Shown in pieces: positions 1 to 11,678 of a stretch of 64,000 bases of DNA. The stretch is from Centrapalus pauciflorus (Eukaryota > Streptophyta > Magnoliopsida > Asterales > Asteraceae), in NCBI GenBank assembly GCA_020465985.1, contig JAANYP010006340.1, positions 1-64,000 on the forward strand, read 5' to 3'. The translations under genes and the position numbers were made by a program. Position 1 is the first letter of the stretch; each line of letters opens with the position of its first letter. The notes under the pieces are model-generated. The model did not search any database and was not told the origin of the DNA. It saw only the letters and a list, made by a program, of their open reading frames with translations.

Positions 1-1129
1 CCAGAAATACGTGGCCCCCAACCAGCTGAGCTCCGGCGCGCTGGCTGTGGCACCTCCATTTCAACCTCCTCCTCGTCTTCTTCTTCTTCCTCATCTACCT
101 CTACTCGCCCCCCTCCCGGTCTAGACCGGCCGCTACAAAGAATTAGTCTCTGCGCCGGATAGTCCCATGGGACTATCTTGGTTTGCGTCAGATAGTGTTC
201 ATCTGTCGTCTTCATTGGGGCGCAGGCTCTCATGAAGCTGAGAGTAGCCGGGGTCAATAAATTGTATGACCGGGCGAGGCGGGTAATGTAACGGCCCGCG
301 GTGATTGAGCTCTTTTCCTTCTTTTCCGATTCGGTCTTTAAAAAGGCTGCTAAATGATACGGAACGCAACAATGATACTCAGGCGATAGGACATAGAAGA
401 GGAGCTCCAAATCGTGCAAGGAAACCTTTTCTTGACTCTGTTTCCTTCCAGCGATTGTGAATGTCAATAAGCGATGAACTAACAGATCGATAATGTCGTA
501 AAATTGAGATTCCTTTGCCGTCTTAGGGTCAAACATACCAGTAGCAATCTGGCCCCAAAAATCCTGCTTGCTAAAGTCATCCCGCCGATCGATGAATCCA
601 GTAGCAATATAGTCGGAAAAGTCCGGATGACGCACGTCTTGACGGGAGTACACCCCCATCCGAACTGCAAGATCGATGACTGAAACGGATCTCTCAACTT
701 CACCAAGTCTAAATGTGATCTTGTCGTTATCCTTCAAATTGGAAGTTCCTAGGAGAAAGCTATATGTGGCCATGAACTCACGGGTGAGTTCCACGTTAGA
801 TATTTCGTTCAGGTTTATTAGATTCAACCATGCATTGGAGGTGAAGTTCATGAACTCCACCCTGAATTTGTCTTGTAATTTCGTGGCTAAACCTGTTGGC
901 CAGCTCCTGCGACCGTTCTCAGAAAATCCCAATCGACCAGACGACCCGGACAAATTTCTATTTTTTGTATGGTCTTCATCGCCTTCTTATATGATTCCTT
1001 CCGCCGTGACGAAGCCACATTATCATAGTTTAAAAATGGGTGGGAATCACCCACGGCTATCGGCAAATCCTCATCATGGGCCCCCGAACGGGAACCCGAA
1101 CCCCTAAGTCGCTTTCCAAGACCCGCCAT
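1..1129 (-). pseudogene. E1 third ORF, Athila-type ORF in the env-like position
   Basis: The reading frame starts at the ATG at 1129 (protein begins MAGLGKRLRGSG) and lies directly behind a strong splice acceptor ending at 1131. It runs about 80 codons to a TAG at 887-889, and continues in the next frame without interruption to position 1, so one frameshift near 890-905 separates the two parts. The second part reads about 295 residues, including DKFRVEFMNF, ELTREFMATYSF, ITFRLGEVER and VIDLAVRMGVY, then a Glu-rich tail (EEEEEDEEE) coded near 70-105. This pattern matches the uncharacterised ORF found after pol in Athila elements. I see no signal peptide or membrane segment, so a fusion-glycoprotein role is not supported here. 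Function unknown. The 3' end is cut by the window. Confidence 0.75.
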
Positions 1130-1130
1130 T

Positions 1131-1564
1131 CTACAAAACACAAATGAATCCAATCACAACATGTAAAATTACTACATTCAAGAGCAAAATTCATTTTAAA
1201 AAAAACCCACACTTCCCACATTACACTCTATCTTAAGAGAAATCAGTCAATCAACACAATTAAAGTGCAAAAATTATAAAAAGAGCGCAATTTCTCTAAA
1301 TGTAAACCACATTTTCTTCCCAAATAAATAGAGATCCTAAGCAAGGAACCCTATCAAAAAAAAATTTCATTCTTCATCTCAACAAAAAAAATTGCAATAT
1401 CAATAATACTCCTTAACCATTATCCAAAGCATATGCAAAAATCTATCATCTAGAAGCAAGCAACTTGAGAAGAGCATAATAATTCTATCAATACCCTTTA
1501 ACAATCAAAAAATATAGATTCATCAAGAAACAATGGAGACCACATTTCATGAAGAAAAACTTAC
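1131..1564 (-). other. Predicted 5'-UTR intron upstream of E1 third ORF
   Basis: On the minus strand the donor reads CTTTG|GTAAGTTTT at 1564 and the acceptor TTTTGTAG|AATGG at 1131, giving a 434-nt, very AT-rich intron whose acceptor abuts the ORF start codon. The motifs are strong by plant standards, but splicing itself is an inference. Confidence 0.6.
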
Positions 1565-2110
1565 CAAAGATGAGAGAGATAAACAATGTAGGAGAACATA
1601 ACTTTGATTTAGGAGAAAAATGAGAAAGATGAAGATATATTTGGAAGAAAATGGAGTTTTTGGGGCAAAAATTCGCAGATGGAGCGTTCGGGGATTTGGA
1701 AGTTGTGTTTTGCGAATATCACAGGCGGCTAGGGTTATATCCGGACTTACAGGGTCACGCCGCGATGGACCTGTCAGTCGCGCCGCGATGAGGAAGCTGT
1801 AAATGGAAGGGAGAAAGGGCGACAAAAGTCGCGTCACTACGGGTGACCTAGTTGCGTCGCTACCAACCTTCTGAGAAATACACAAGTTGTTTGCAAATTT
1901 TTTTTTAGTTTCTATTACTATTATTATTATTGTAAACAACTTAAACATCTAAACAAAAGAAACTTTACCTAAAAATTAAAAAGAAAAACTCCATCTACAA
2001 CAATTTTAACTACGAGAAAATAAGATTTTGACAAATAAGACAGAAATGATAAAATACGGGATAGATGCTTGTTTATTAACGAGTCTCAAGCTCGACTCAC
2101 ACTCGCTACT
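1565..2110 (-). promoter_or_regulatory. E1 spacer between pol and third ORF with possible internal promoter
   Basis: No coding potential. On the sense (minus) strand there are several copies of a CGCGGCGCGAC-like motif (plus 1750-1860), then a TATA-like GGATATAACC near 1740 and a C/T-rich untranslated stretch leading to the splice donor at 1564. The same GC-rich motif recurs in the 5' LTR of this element (8865-9055) upstream of the LTR TATA-like box. Promoter function is inferred from this parallel. Confidence 0.45.
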
Positions 2111-4102
2111 TCAACTCCGGTTAGAGATCAAATTAATGATCTCTCCACCCTCCTCCCTTGATCGGTCCGGAAAATTATGTTTCAAACGATGCCTATTTAC
2201 TTTAAAATTCTCGCTCTCGTTTTGTGCAAGTTCCATGGTTCCGTATGGGAACACTTGGGCGATCGTGAATGGGCCGAACCATCGGGAGCGTAACTTCCCG
2301 GTAAACAATTTTAATATTAAATTAAACAACAACATTTTGTCTCCCACTTTGAATTGTTTATTATGAATGCGTTTATCATGTAATCTTTTTGTCTTTTCTT
2401 TATAAATACGAACATTCTCATATGCCTCTTCACGCAATTCATCCAATTCATTTATTTGGAGTTTTCTTTTTTCTCCGGCCTCAATTAAGTCCAAGTTATA
2501 AACTTTCAAAGCCCAAAAAGCCTTGTGTTCAAGTTCCACGGGTAGATGACAAGCCTTACCACATACCAACCGAAAAGGAGTTGTGCCAATTGGAGTTTTG
2601 TAAGCGGTTCTAAAGGCCCATAGGGCGTCATCAAGCTTATCCGCCCACTCTTTTCTATTTTGGCCAACCGTTCGTTCCAAAATTATTTTCAACGCTCGGT
2701 TTGTAACTTCAACTTGCCCACTCGTTTGTGGGTGATATGCTGTTGCAAATCTATGAGTTACCCCATAGCGTGAAAATAGTCGTTTTAAAAACTTGACCAC
2801 AACTCTAGCATTATTTGTTGGTAAGGCTTGTGCTTCGACCCACTTCGAAACATAGTCTACCGCTACAAGGATATATTTATTGCCATGAGATGAGGGAAAT
2901 GGTCCCATGAAATCAATGCCCCAAATGTCGAATAATTCACACACTTGGATTGAGTTTCGGGGCATCTCATTCCGGGATGAGATATTACCTGCTCGTTGAC
3001 ATGAATCACATTTCCTTATCCACTCATTGGCATCCTTGAAAATTGTTGGCCAATAAAATCCGGCATCGAAGACTTTTTTTGCGGCGGTGTTCACTCCGTG
3101 ATGACCGCCGGTTGCTCCTTGATGACAATGATGCAAGATCTTCTTGGCTTCTTCTCCGTGTACGCACCTTCGGATTATTTGATCTGCACAAACCCTAAAC
3201 AAGTAAGGATCGTCCCAAAAATAAAATTTTAAATCTTCGAAAAACTTTTTCTTTTGTTGGTGTGTCATCCCTTTTAATAACACACCACCGACTAGATAGT
3301 TCGCATAGTCGGCAAACCATTGGATCTCCTCACTTATCACCATCATGAGTGCCTCGTCCGGGAATTGATCGTTGATTTCATACTGGTCTAGCTTCTCTAG
3401 AGAAGGGTTCTCTAGCCTCGAAAGATGATCCGCCGCCACGTTCTCGGCCCCTTTCTTATCAACTATTTCGATATCAAATTCTTGAAGGAGTAGGATCCAT
3501 CTTAACAATATTGGCTTTGCATCTTGCTTGTTGAACAAATACTTAAGCACCGCGTGATCTGTGAACACCACCGTCTTGGATAAGATCAAGTAAGACTGGA
3601 ACTTGTCAAAAGCGAGAACCACCACTAGTAGTTCCTTTTCGGTGGTGGTGTAGTTCTCTTGGGCATCATTCAAGGTTTTGCTCGCATAGTATGTGGGCTG
3701 AAATCGGTTTCCTCTCCGTTGTCCTAAGACCACACCCACTGCAAAATCACTAGCATCGCACATTACTTCAAAAGGAAGGCTCCAATCCGGAGCCACCATA
3801 ATAGGAGACGTGATCAATTTTTCTTTTAAAGAGTTAAAAGCTTGTAGACACTCTTTAGAGAGAAAAAATGGGGCGTCTTTTTCCAAAAGTTGAGTCATTG
3901 GCCTTGAAATTTTTGAAAAATCTTTTATGAAATGTCGGTAAAAACCAGCGTGGCCCAAGAAACTCCTAATGGATTTGACCGAAGTGGGTGGAGGAAGTTT
4001 CGAAATCACTTCAATTTTTGCTTTGTTGACCTCCATACCCACATTTGAAGTTTTATGACCCAACACTATGCCCTCTTTTACCATAAAATGGCATTTTCCC
4101 AC
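2111..4102 (-). pseudogene. E1 pol, part 2: end of RT, RNase H, integrase (damaged)
   Basis: 663 codons. It opens with the RT thumb (GIVLGHKTSNVGMEVNKAKI), then Ty3 RNase H (VMCDASDFAVGVVL, TEKELL, FTDHAVLKYL, AADHLSRL), then the integrase zinc finger (HHCHQG, RKCDSCQR) and core (FDIWGIDFMGPFP; HPQTSGQVE with the catalytic Glu). Integrase lacks the stretch that should carry the second catalytic Asp: LKRLFSR is joined straight to YGVTHR around 2760-2790, an in-frame loss of about 26 residues compared with the family. The frame joins the upstream RT part through a one-base loss near 4100. Integrase can no longer be active. No chromodomain is seen, as expected for Athila. Confidence 0.9.
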
Positions 4103-5724
4103 TTTAAAACGAGATTAGACTCAACGCAACGAGAAAGCATGGCCATTAAGTTAGCAAGACAAGGGTCAAAAGAGTTACCGAAAACCAAGAAGTCTTCCAT
4201 AAATACCTCCATACAATTCTCAATCATGTCGTGAAAAATGGTAACCATGCACCTTTGAAATGTTGCGGGTGCATTGCAAAGCCCAAAGGGCATTCTTCGG
4301 TATGTGAACGTGCAATATGGACATGTGAAGGTCGTCTTCTCTTGATCCGCCGATACTATCAGTATTTGGAAATACCCGGAGAAACCGTCCAAGAAGCCAA
4401 AAAATTTGTTACCCGCTAACCTTTCGAACATTTGATCGATGAAAGGCAATGGATAATGGTCCTTCCTAGTGGCGTCATTCAACTTTCGGTAGTCGATACA
4501 AACCCTCCAACCGGTGACCGTTCTTGTCGGGATTAAGTCGTTTTTGTCATTTGTGACAACCGTCATACCCCCCTTCTTTGGGACAACTTGCACGGGGCTA
4601 ACCCATGGGCTATCCGAAATCGGGTATATCATTCCTGCATCTAGAAGCTTAATCACTTCCTTCTTTACGACCCCTGCAGAGCAAGCGAAGAAAACGTAAG
4701 GGTGCGCGCTAGCACTCTTGCAAGAAAACGCTTGCATTTTTGGATTGAGCCTTCTTTGATGTTGAACCACCGGCTTATAGTCATCCTCCATGAGGATCTT
4801 GTGAGTGCAATACGAGGGGTTCAAACATTTGATGTTTGTAATCTTCCAAGCGATGGCTCGTTTATGTCCCTTCAACATCTCCAGCAACTTAAGCTTCTCC
4901 TCATTGGTTAAGTCCTTTGCAATTATAACCGGAAGCTTATCTTCACCTTCAAAAAAGGCATACTCAAGATGTAGAGGAAGGTCTTTCAATTCCAAAGTGG
5001 GTGGATCCTCGATTGATGATTTTAGCCCTCGATTCATCTTACTCTTAACCTCAATAAACCCTTCGTTTACCGGGGTTGGCTCTTCCTTCATCATTTCCAT
5101 CACTTCATGCAAATCTTGATTGGGGTCAAAATCCACATCCCCCAAACTTGCATAGGATCCATCCGTGTCCGAGTAGTACGCTTGTTCATCCAACATTTCC
5201 TGCACACAATCCTTCTCAAAAGACAAGTGTAAAGTATCAACGAAATAACAAGAGTCATCATTAGTGGATGAGTGACGCATAGATTGGTCAAGGTCAAATG
5301 TGACCTCCTCGTCACCAACTTTCAAAGTTAGTTTCTTGTTAAAAACATCAATAACGACTCTTGAGGTAGCCAAAAATGGACGGCCCAAAATGAGAGGAAC
5401 TTGACTATCCTCGGCCATATCCATCACCAAAAAATCAACAGGAAATATGAATTTATCAACACGTACTAACAAATTTTCCACAGTACCCTTCGGATACTTA
5501 ACCGATCTATCCGCTAGTTGGATGCTCATTCTCGTTGGTTTTAATTCATCTAATCCCAACTTTTTAAATAACGAGAATGGCATCAGATTGATGCTAGCGC
5601 CTAAATCAGCAAGTGCATTACGAATCAAAGAATCACCAATCAAACAAGGTAAAGTGAAACTACCCGGATCACTCATCTTTTCGGGAATTATATTTTGGAG
5701 GATGGCCGAACATTCCTCATTCAT
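4078..5724 (-). pseudogene. E1 pol, part 1: aspartic protease and RT fingers/palm
   Basis: 548 codons. The protease motif is DLGASINLMP followed by PLILGRPFLAT. RT motifs follow: SPWVSPVQVVPKKGG, WRVCIDYRKLN, FFGFLDGFSGYFQI, MPFGLCNAPATFQRCM. The active-site box that is normally x-M-D-D reads F-M-E-D (Glu codon at 4195-4197), replacing the first catalytic Asp. Between RLNPKMQ and VVKKEVIKLL there are about 20 extra residues (plus 4672-4733) not expected in the family. The frame ends in a stop at 4078 after a one-base loss; part 2 overlaps by 25 bases. Upstream it overlaps the gag frame by 4 bases after another frameshift. Confidence 0.9.
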
Positions 5725-7683
5725 TGTGACGCTAGAAAGGTCCTCAAGTTTCTTTTTGTTGGTGAGGAGATCCTTGAGGAACTTAGCGTAAATTTCTGCA
5801 TCTCACGAAGAGCTTCAACAAATGGTAAATTAAGATGTAATTGCTTGAAAAGATCGAGAAATTTACCATACTGCTCGTCCATCTTATCTTTCCTCAAGCG
5901 TTGAGGATATGGAATCGGTGGTTTGTACGGCGTCACCGGTGCTTTGGAGTGACTTTGAACAGGAGTTGGGACTTGCACGGTACTTTCTTGGCTTTGATCT
6001 TGTGCTTTGTCCGTCACGATCTCCTCTTCAATCTGTCCATCATCAGAAACAACATTGTTAGAAACAAAAGAGTTAGAGTTTAGAGTTGTTTTACCACTTC
6101 TTAACATGATGGCGTTGACATGACCCCTCGGGTTGTCTTCGGTTGAAGATGGCAACTTCCCTTTTTCTCGTTCCAACATCGTCTTTTGCAATTGACCCAT
6201 TTGATTCACAAGGTCTTGGATGGTGGCTTGTTGGTTTCGCATAAGACTATCGTTGCTCTCGGTGTACCTAATGAAAAACTCTTCCATTGATGGTTTGTTT
6301 GCGGATGATGATGGATGAGAGTTAATTGGTTGGCGTTGGTTTGATGAACTAGCGCCTCCCATTCCTGATGATGATACTTGTTGGTCGTTGGGTTGCCTCC
6401 ATCGGAAATTGGGGTGATTCCTATTGTTCGGATGATAATACAATTGGGATGGCGGCCAATAATCATACTTGTCCCCTTGAGACCACATGGCTTGCCCGTG
6501 CATTGCATAAATCTCCTCATTATTGCAATCTCTAGCTGAATGTGACCCCCCCACATAATTGACAAGTCTCTTGAACAACATTGGCCGAAGATGGTCTTTG
6601 AAGAAGGCTAATCTTTTGTTGGCAATCACTTGCGGTGTGAGGACCACCGCATAGTTGGCATGTAACCTCCACATGTTTCGCCGATTGAGGTTTAGCCAAG
6701 ATCACAATTTGTTTGCCCATATCCGCCACGGTTGTAGTTAATTGCTCAAATGCATCGAGTTGACGAGAGGCACTAGGAACGGCCCTTCGTCGAGAAGCAT
6801 TGTAGTGGCTCCCATTTGACGCCATTTTCTCAATCAACTTTTTCGCTTCTTCGGGGGTTTCATCCAAAATTGCCCCCCTTGCCGCGGCATCCAATGAATT
6901 CCTTGTGCCCACATCAAGGCCATCGTAGAAGGTTTGAATTTGATTATCTAAGTCCAACCCATGATGCGGACATCGCCTCAAAAGACTCTTATACCTTTTC
7001 CATGCTTCGTGCAAAGTTTCATCCGTCATTTGAACAAAGTTATTGATGTCACTCTTAAGCTTTGAAGTCTTAGAAGGTGGGAAGAAATTCATCAAAAACT
7101 CATCAACTAGTTGTTCCCATGTTGTGATAGACCTTGGATCCAATGATTTAAACCATTCTTTAGCTTCACCCCGGAGTGTATAAGGAAATAACCTAAGTCG
7201 AAGCGCCTCCTCCGGCATTTCTTGAATCTTTATCATATCACACACATCAAAAAAAGCGGTTATATGGTCATTAGGATCTTCCGTCTCATACCCCTCGAAT
7301 GGTAACATTTGGTTTAGGTACGTGAGGTAATGAGATTTAACTTCATAATGAACCGCTTGAACCGCCAGATTTACAATTGCGGATCCCGTACCCGCATTCG
7401 ATGGTTTCTTTCTCTCACGAATGGATCGTGTATCCGCCATTGGAGTTGTTGGAGGAGATTTGTGAGGCAACTCGGTTTTGGGTTCCGAAAAACGTGTGAC
7501 GGGAGTTTGAGGTTCCGAACACCCTTCTTTAGAAGTTCTTGAAGATGCACTTATTGGTGTCCTTTCACCGAAACTAGGACCTGAGATATCTATGTGGAGT
7601 TGTTGGTTATTTCTATGAATGATCCTTTCCGGGTTGGAATATGGCTCGACAAGGTCCGGATTTGAGATACGTTTCATAAACAC
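5721..7683 (-). pseudogene. E1 gag (two frames)
   Basis: The protein starts MFMKRISNPDLVEPYSNPE at 7683, about 130 bases after the primer site. The retrotransposon gag (capsid) domain covers YLTYLNQMLPFEG, GEAKEWFKSLDP, WEQLVDEFLMNFFPP and LLRRCPHHGLD. Two zinc-knuckle-like motifs follow: CQLCGGPHTASDC, and a second one split by a frameshift at a run of seven C (plus 6546-6552), where CQLCGG is in one frame and HSARDC in the next. The second frame runs from there to 5721 and covers the Asn/Gln/Ser-rich linker; a further one-base shift near 5795-5805 separates it from the protease frame. Gag coats the RNA genome in cytoplasmic particles. Confidence 0.9.
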
Positions 7684-7815
7684 CTACACCACACGAGAAA
7701 AACGACAAGTGAGCTTGTACAAGAAAAATAACAAAAATATAACTTGCTTGATGATAAATCAACACGCAAGGATCGACTAATATAGAGACTAAAAGTTGTT
7801 CTCAAAATCACCGTG

Positions 7816-7833
7816 TCCCCGGCAACGGCGCCA
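7816..7833 (-). other. E1 primer binding site (Asp tRNA)
   Basis: The minus strand reads TGGCGCCGTTGCCGGGGA, the Asp-tRNA complement typical of Athila/Tat elements. It lies 9 bases inside the LTR edge at 7843. The 130-base stretch from here to gag (7684-7815) shows no other feature. Confidence 0.93.
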
Positions 7834-7842
7834 AAAACTTGA

Positions 7843-9263
7843 TGTCTTAATGGTTATATACCAAAAATAAGAACTAATAGACAATTAGGCAAGTGTACCT
7901 ATCGTTTACTAGCATATAAATGGCAAGAACTGAGTTATCGATCTTGAGGACACAGTGTAGAATGATGATAATAAACTCGTTGTCAATAATTAGTCTAAAT
8001 GAAAATGATTTGATTTTTAAGAAAACGAAATATTAAATTTAGAAACTATTACTCAATTAAAAACTATTTCACTAAATGCCACTTGAATATAAAATAACGA
8101 ACTAAGATTAAACGATTACAAAGATTTAAAATCAGAGAATAAAAGGCAATCATTCAAGTTTACTCCCCCCCGCACATTAGATGACTCAAAAATAAGCACA
8201 ATATAGTTAAGAGTTAGGAAAAAATAATCAAGTGTTACAAGCTCCTCTTTCGACTTGCTTGCTTTTAAATTAAAAGATTAGGTACTCGGAATTCTCCTAA
8301 TAAACTAATCGATTAAATACACAAAGACAATATTCATACAAATTGACTTCTTGAAAGGTGAATCTACTTTCGCAAATACACATATAATGTTAGATTTTCA
8401 TCCAAACAAAATATTCTCGTCGATAGAATCTAAAATACATGAAATAAATCCTTTCACTATTTCTAGCTAAAGACCAAACAAATCCATCGACAAATTCATA
8501 AAGAATGACTAACAAATTAATCTTAGCTTTCCCTTTTAAACAACTCATTAATCACCAAATAAAACATGTATTTTAAATATCCATCAAGGGATAAGTCTAA
8601 CAAGAAATCGAAATGATAAACAACTAAAAAACTTGCTAACAAATGTGCATCTAATGTTTGGGGGTTGACAAACCCGAATGATTACAAAGAAAACTACCCA
8701 CTAGCCATAGAGAATGAAATAAAAACACAAATAAAAGAGAGATTCATCTAAAAAAACAATGGAGAAAATTCGTAGCCTCCAACCCCAAACCCTAGGTATC
8801 AAGTGTCTTTTCAATTTCAGAGAAAAAGATGCTTAAATAGCATCAGATATGAGTCTGGTCACGCCGCTACCCTTCAAGGAGTCGCGCCGCTACTGCCAAT
8901 TATACGATATGGTCAGATCCTGCTACTGAGGGTCGCGCCACGAGGTATTCATTGGTAGCGCCGCGATCATGTTTCTGCTTCTAATCATCAGGATTGGCAC
9001 AAAAAGTCACGACGCGAAATGGAGATGGTCGTGCCGCGACCAACTTCTGCTCAGGGGACTGCACAGAAAGTTCGTCTCTTTCCTTTCTCGTCGCGTAGTG
9101 GATGGGAAACTCTCCGAATTGGGAATAACGACTTCAAGCAACCTGAAAACATGAATATAGCGTAAATAGATGCGATATAAATGCGTTTTAGATAAAACCG
9201 GAAAAACTAGGGGTAAAAGTGACGCAAATATATATCCGAAAAGCGTTGCATCAATGGATAACA
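7843..9263 (-). repeat. E1 5' LTR
   Basis: The inner edge TGTCTTAA (plus 7843) is set by the primer site. The outer edge is tentative: plus-strand ATAACA ending at 9263 would give a TGTTAT...AAGACA LTR of about 1.42 kb, normal for Athila. On the sense strand a TATA-like GCTATTTAAGC lies near 8835, preceded by GC-rich GTCGCGGC/GGCGCGAC motifs (8865-9055) and followed by a transcribed-looking leader. The partner LTR is outside the window, so the edge cannot be confirmed. Confidence 0.55.
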
Positions 9264-11429
9264 TTAATCTATATGAGATATTAAGCAGATCAGGATTCCA
9301 GTACTATTACATAGTACGGTCAAGACCCATAGGATTAGAAGTTGCCAATATGAACCCCGATAGAACGCGAATTTAAATGAGGTGAATTAGAAACTTACGT
9401 AGCACCATGTGGTCACATGGTGTCGAATCACTGCCCGGTGGTTGACGACGGTGGTTGCCGATGATTACAGATATTATAAAAGAAATAGAATATTACATGC
9501 CATATTTTAAATAAAACATATAACTTAATCTAAATACATTAAAAAAAGTATGTTATTGCATATTTGAACTTTTAAACCTGCAATACAACAATGGTCATGT
9601 TACTTATCATTAGCAGTTTTGTTTTAACTATTCGTCATAAATATTAATCACACTTACCATTTTAAAGGCTGCTTTCAAGTGCCACGAAATCTACTTTAAC
9701 GGAAACCAATACTTATCAAATATGTTTTATTCAGCACTCTGATTCAACAAAATCGAAAATATATTTGGACCACTATTTTAATATATAGTAACGTAAAATC
9801 ACCAAGGTATAGTAGGTGTGTATCTTGGCTTTATACCCAAATATGTTGCTCTTTAATTGAAAATGTCTTGAGATTTACTTTAAGAAACCATTAATTTTTA
9901 GAAATAACCAATATGTGTTTACTAATGTTACAACTAAATTTCACCAAACAAAAAAAATACCCCCATCACCACAACCAATAGATCAACCCATTGTTAGAAA
10001 ATATACTGTGACAGACAAAATACAAAGTACAAAATTGTAATACAGAAATCGATTCGATTTTGGCCATCGACATACATAAGAGTTCTGTAAGGTTAATGTT
10101 AAATACCAATAAATATGGATTTAAACGTCCATTATTCTAACGATTGCCACCTGACATTACTTCAATATGAAAATGCTAATTAAATGGTTAAATATACGGT
10201 ACTACGACTACAATTTAAAGGATAACCATCGTTGATGACTTCCTTTGTGGATGTAATGTATTGGTCATGGCCGCTTATACCGTGTATAACAAACATATGA
10301 AACTAATGTCGGCGGCATATTCGATAGTTGTAAAAATATTAGAAAACCGGCCAAGTAAAAATATTGCTCTGTTTGTCACCATCATCAGCTCTGAAGTTGC
10401 CTCCGGACAACAAATACTTTATTGAATGTTCGTGTTGCAGAAGTAAACAATACAATAAGTGATAAAACTCGATAACATGTCAGATCCGTAGATCTGTCAA
10501 CACTGATGCCATTGCCAACAGAAATAACATGGATTGCAGGTTTCTTGATGACTCTTACTACAAATCCGGTGACCAAAACTTTGTATATACAAAGCCTGTC
10601 ATCGAATCTGGTATGCGCAAACTCAAAAACCAGATTTCGTTTCAAAACAGAGATGTGAAATACCTCACGCGATGACATCATAGTTGTGAACAGACAAATC
10701 GATGTCATCATCGGTACCGTAACAATGTAGGTAGAAATAAGTTTATGTGGTTGAGGCGTCGATGTTATCATCGCCGATAAACCACCATAAGTAGGTAGAC
10801 GGCTAAACATCAAGCATTTTAGAGATAAATACCTCATTTGATGTCAACAATCTGTTAGATCTGAGATAGTATACACCAAGCGAGACTAATATATTAAAAC
10901 ACCATCGGCTAGGAGGCATCACGAACGTCGGCTGTGGTTATGGCCGCCGTGCTACCGTCTCCGACTCAAAGCTGGCGAGATCTCAGCTAACCAACCGGAA
11001 AAATACAATCCGTTCATTACGTTTAGAGAGAGAAGGTGGTAGGTTTAGAGAGAGAAATTGTACTGGCGGCTGCGATTTTTGAGAGACATACAAAAGCGAA
11101 TTATTAGGGTTGTGGGTTTCTTATATAATGGAAAGAATGTATCGGGGCGGATCCGGGTCACGTAACATGCGTGTCTCCAATTGTGGTGTATCAAATAATG
11201 CATGCAAGCTTTCTTTAACCCATTTGTACATTAGATTTTTTTTTCACAAGTATCTCGGTTGCATAAAAATTTTGATTATGCAGGAAACAACAATATTTTT
11301 TTATATTTAAAGAAGACTAATTTACATAAAAATGTAGTATGGTTAAATCAATTATATATTTAAGGTATTATATAATTTTTTTTTGCTCAAAAAAGATATA
11401 CACTTTCATACTGTGCCCAAATATCATTG
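9264..11429. other. Spacer between E1 and E2, possible remnant of a minus-strand promoter
   Basis: About 2.2 kb with no convincing gene. A 150-codon minus-strand frame (10385-10837) has no recognisable domain. On the minus strand a TATA-like CATTATATAAG near 11125-11135 is followed by AACCCTAATAATTCGC and a CTCTCTCTAAACC-rich stretch (11015-11110), resembling a plant promoter with 5' UTR. The first ATG after it opens only a 21-codon frame (11017 to about 10952). A donor-like ACGTAAGT lies on the minus strand near 9395. It may be a decayed host gene; nothing in the translation lets me name it. Confidence 0.4.
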
Positions 11430-11434
11430 CATAC
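11430..11434 (+). repeat. E2 target-site duplication, left copy (CATAC)
   Basis: CATAC directly precedes the LTR TGTTATAA and recurs at 50698-50702 directly after the other LTR, 39 kb away. Confidence 0.97.
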
Positions 11435-11678
11435 TGTTATAAAATGACAAAAAAGGTGAATTGAAAATTTACTTGATCTTGCATGTACCAAGTTGACAAG
11501 TAATAGCATACAGTAATATGAAATGATGGTGTATAGTGAAATTGGTTTTTTCATTGTGTATATATATAAAGTTCATCCGTATGAATAAAAGGTAGATGAT
11601 GCAACTTTCTCTAGTTTACTTTGTTAGTCTTTCAAACATTGTTATAATTTAGTCTTAAAAGTCAGTAAGATTATAACA
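11435..11678 (+). repeat. E2 5' LTR
   Basis: TGTTATAAAATG...GATTATAACA, 244 bp. A TATA-like TATATATAAA at about 11559-11570 is the likely promoter. It is followed by CGTTATCAGCATGAAG, a poor match to an initiator-Met primer site; copia elements of this type often show such a site. Confidence 0.95.

Larger units (their letters stand above)
1..9263 (-). mobile_element. E1: Athila-like Ty3 LTR retrotransposon, 3' end beyond window
   Basis: Read on the minus strand the order is 5' LTR (9263-7843), Asp-tRNA primer site, gag, protease, reverse transcriptase, RNase H, integrase, a long non-coding stretch, and an extra ORF running off the left edge. RT before integrase is the Ty3 order; in copia elements integrase comes first. 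The Asp-tRNA primer site and an extra ORF after pol are hallmarks of the Athila/Calypso lineage. The 3' LTR lies outside the window, so the target duplication cannot be checked. The element is dead: three frameshifts in gag-pol, one in the extra ORF, a deletion in integrase and an altered RT active site. Confidence 0.9.

Noticed and set aside
887..1153. Start of E1 third ORF at 1153
   Set aside because: The acceptor at 1131 would remove that ATG; the ATG at 1129 is the better start.
10385..10837. 150-codon minus-strand frame
   Set aside because: No domain, unusual Met/Thr/Val-rich composition and no supporting splice or promoter context inside it; not called a gene.
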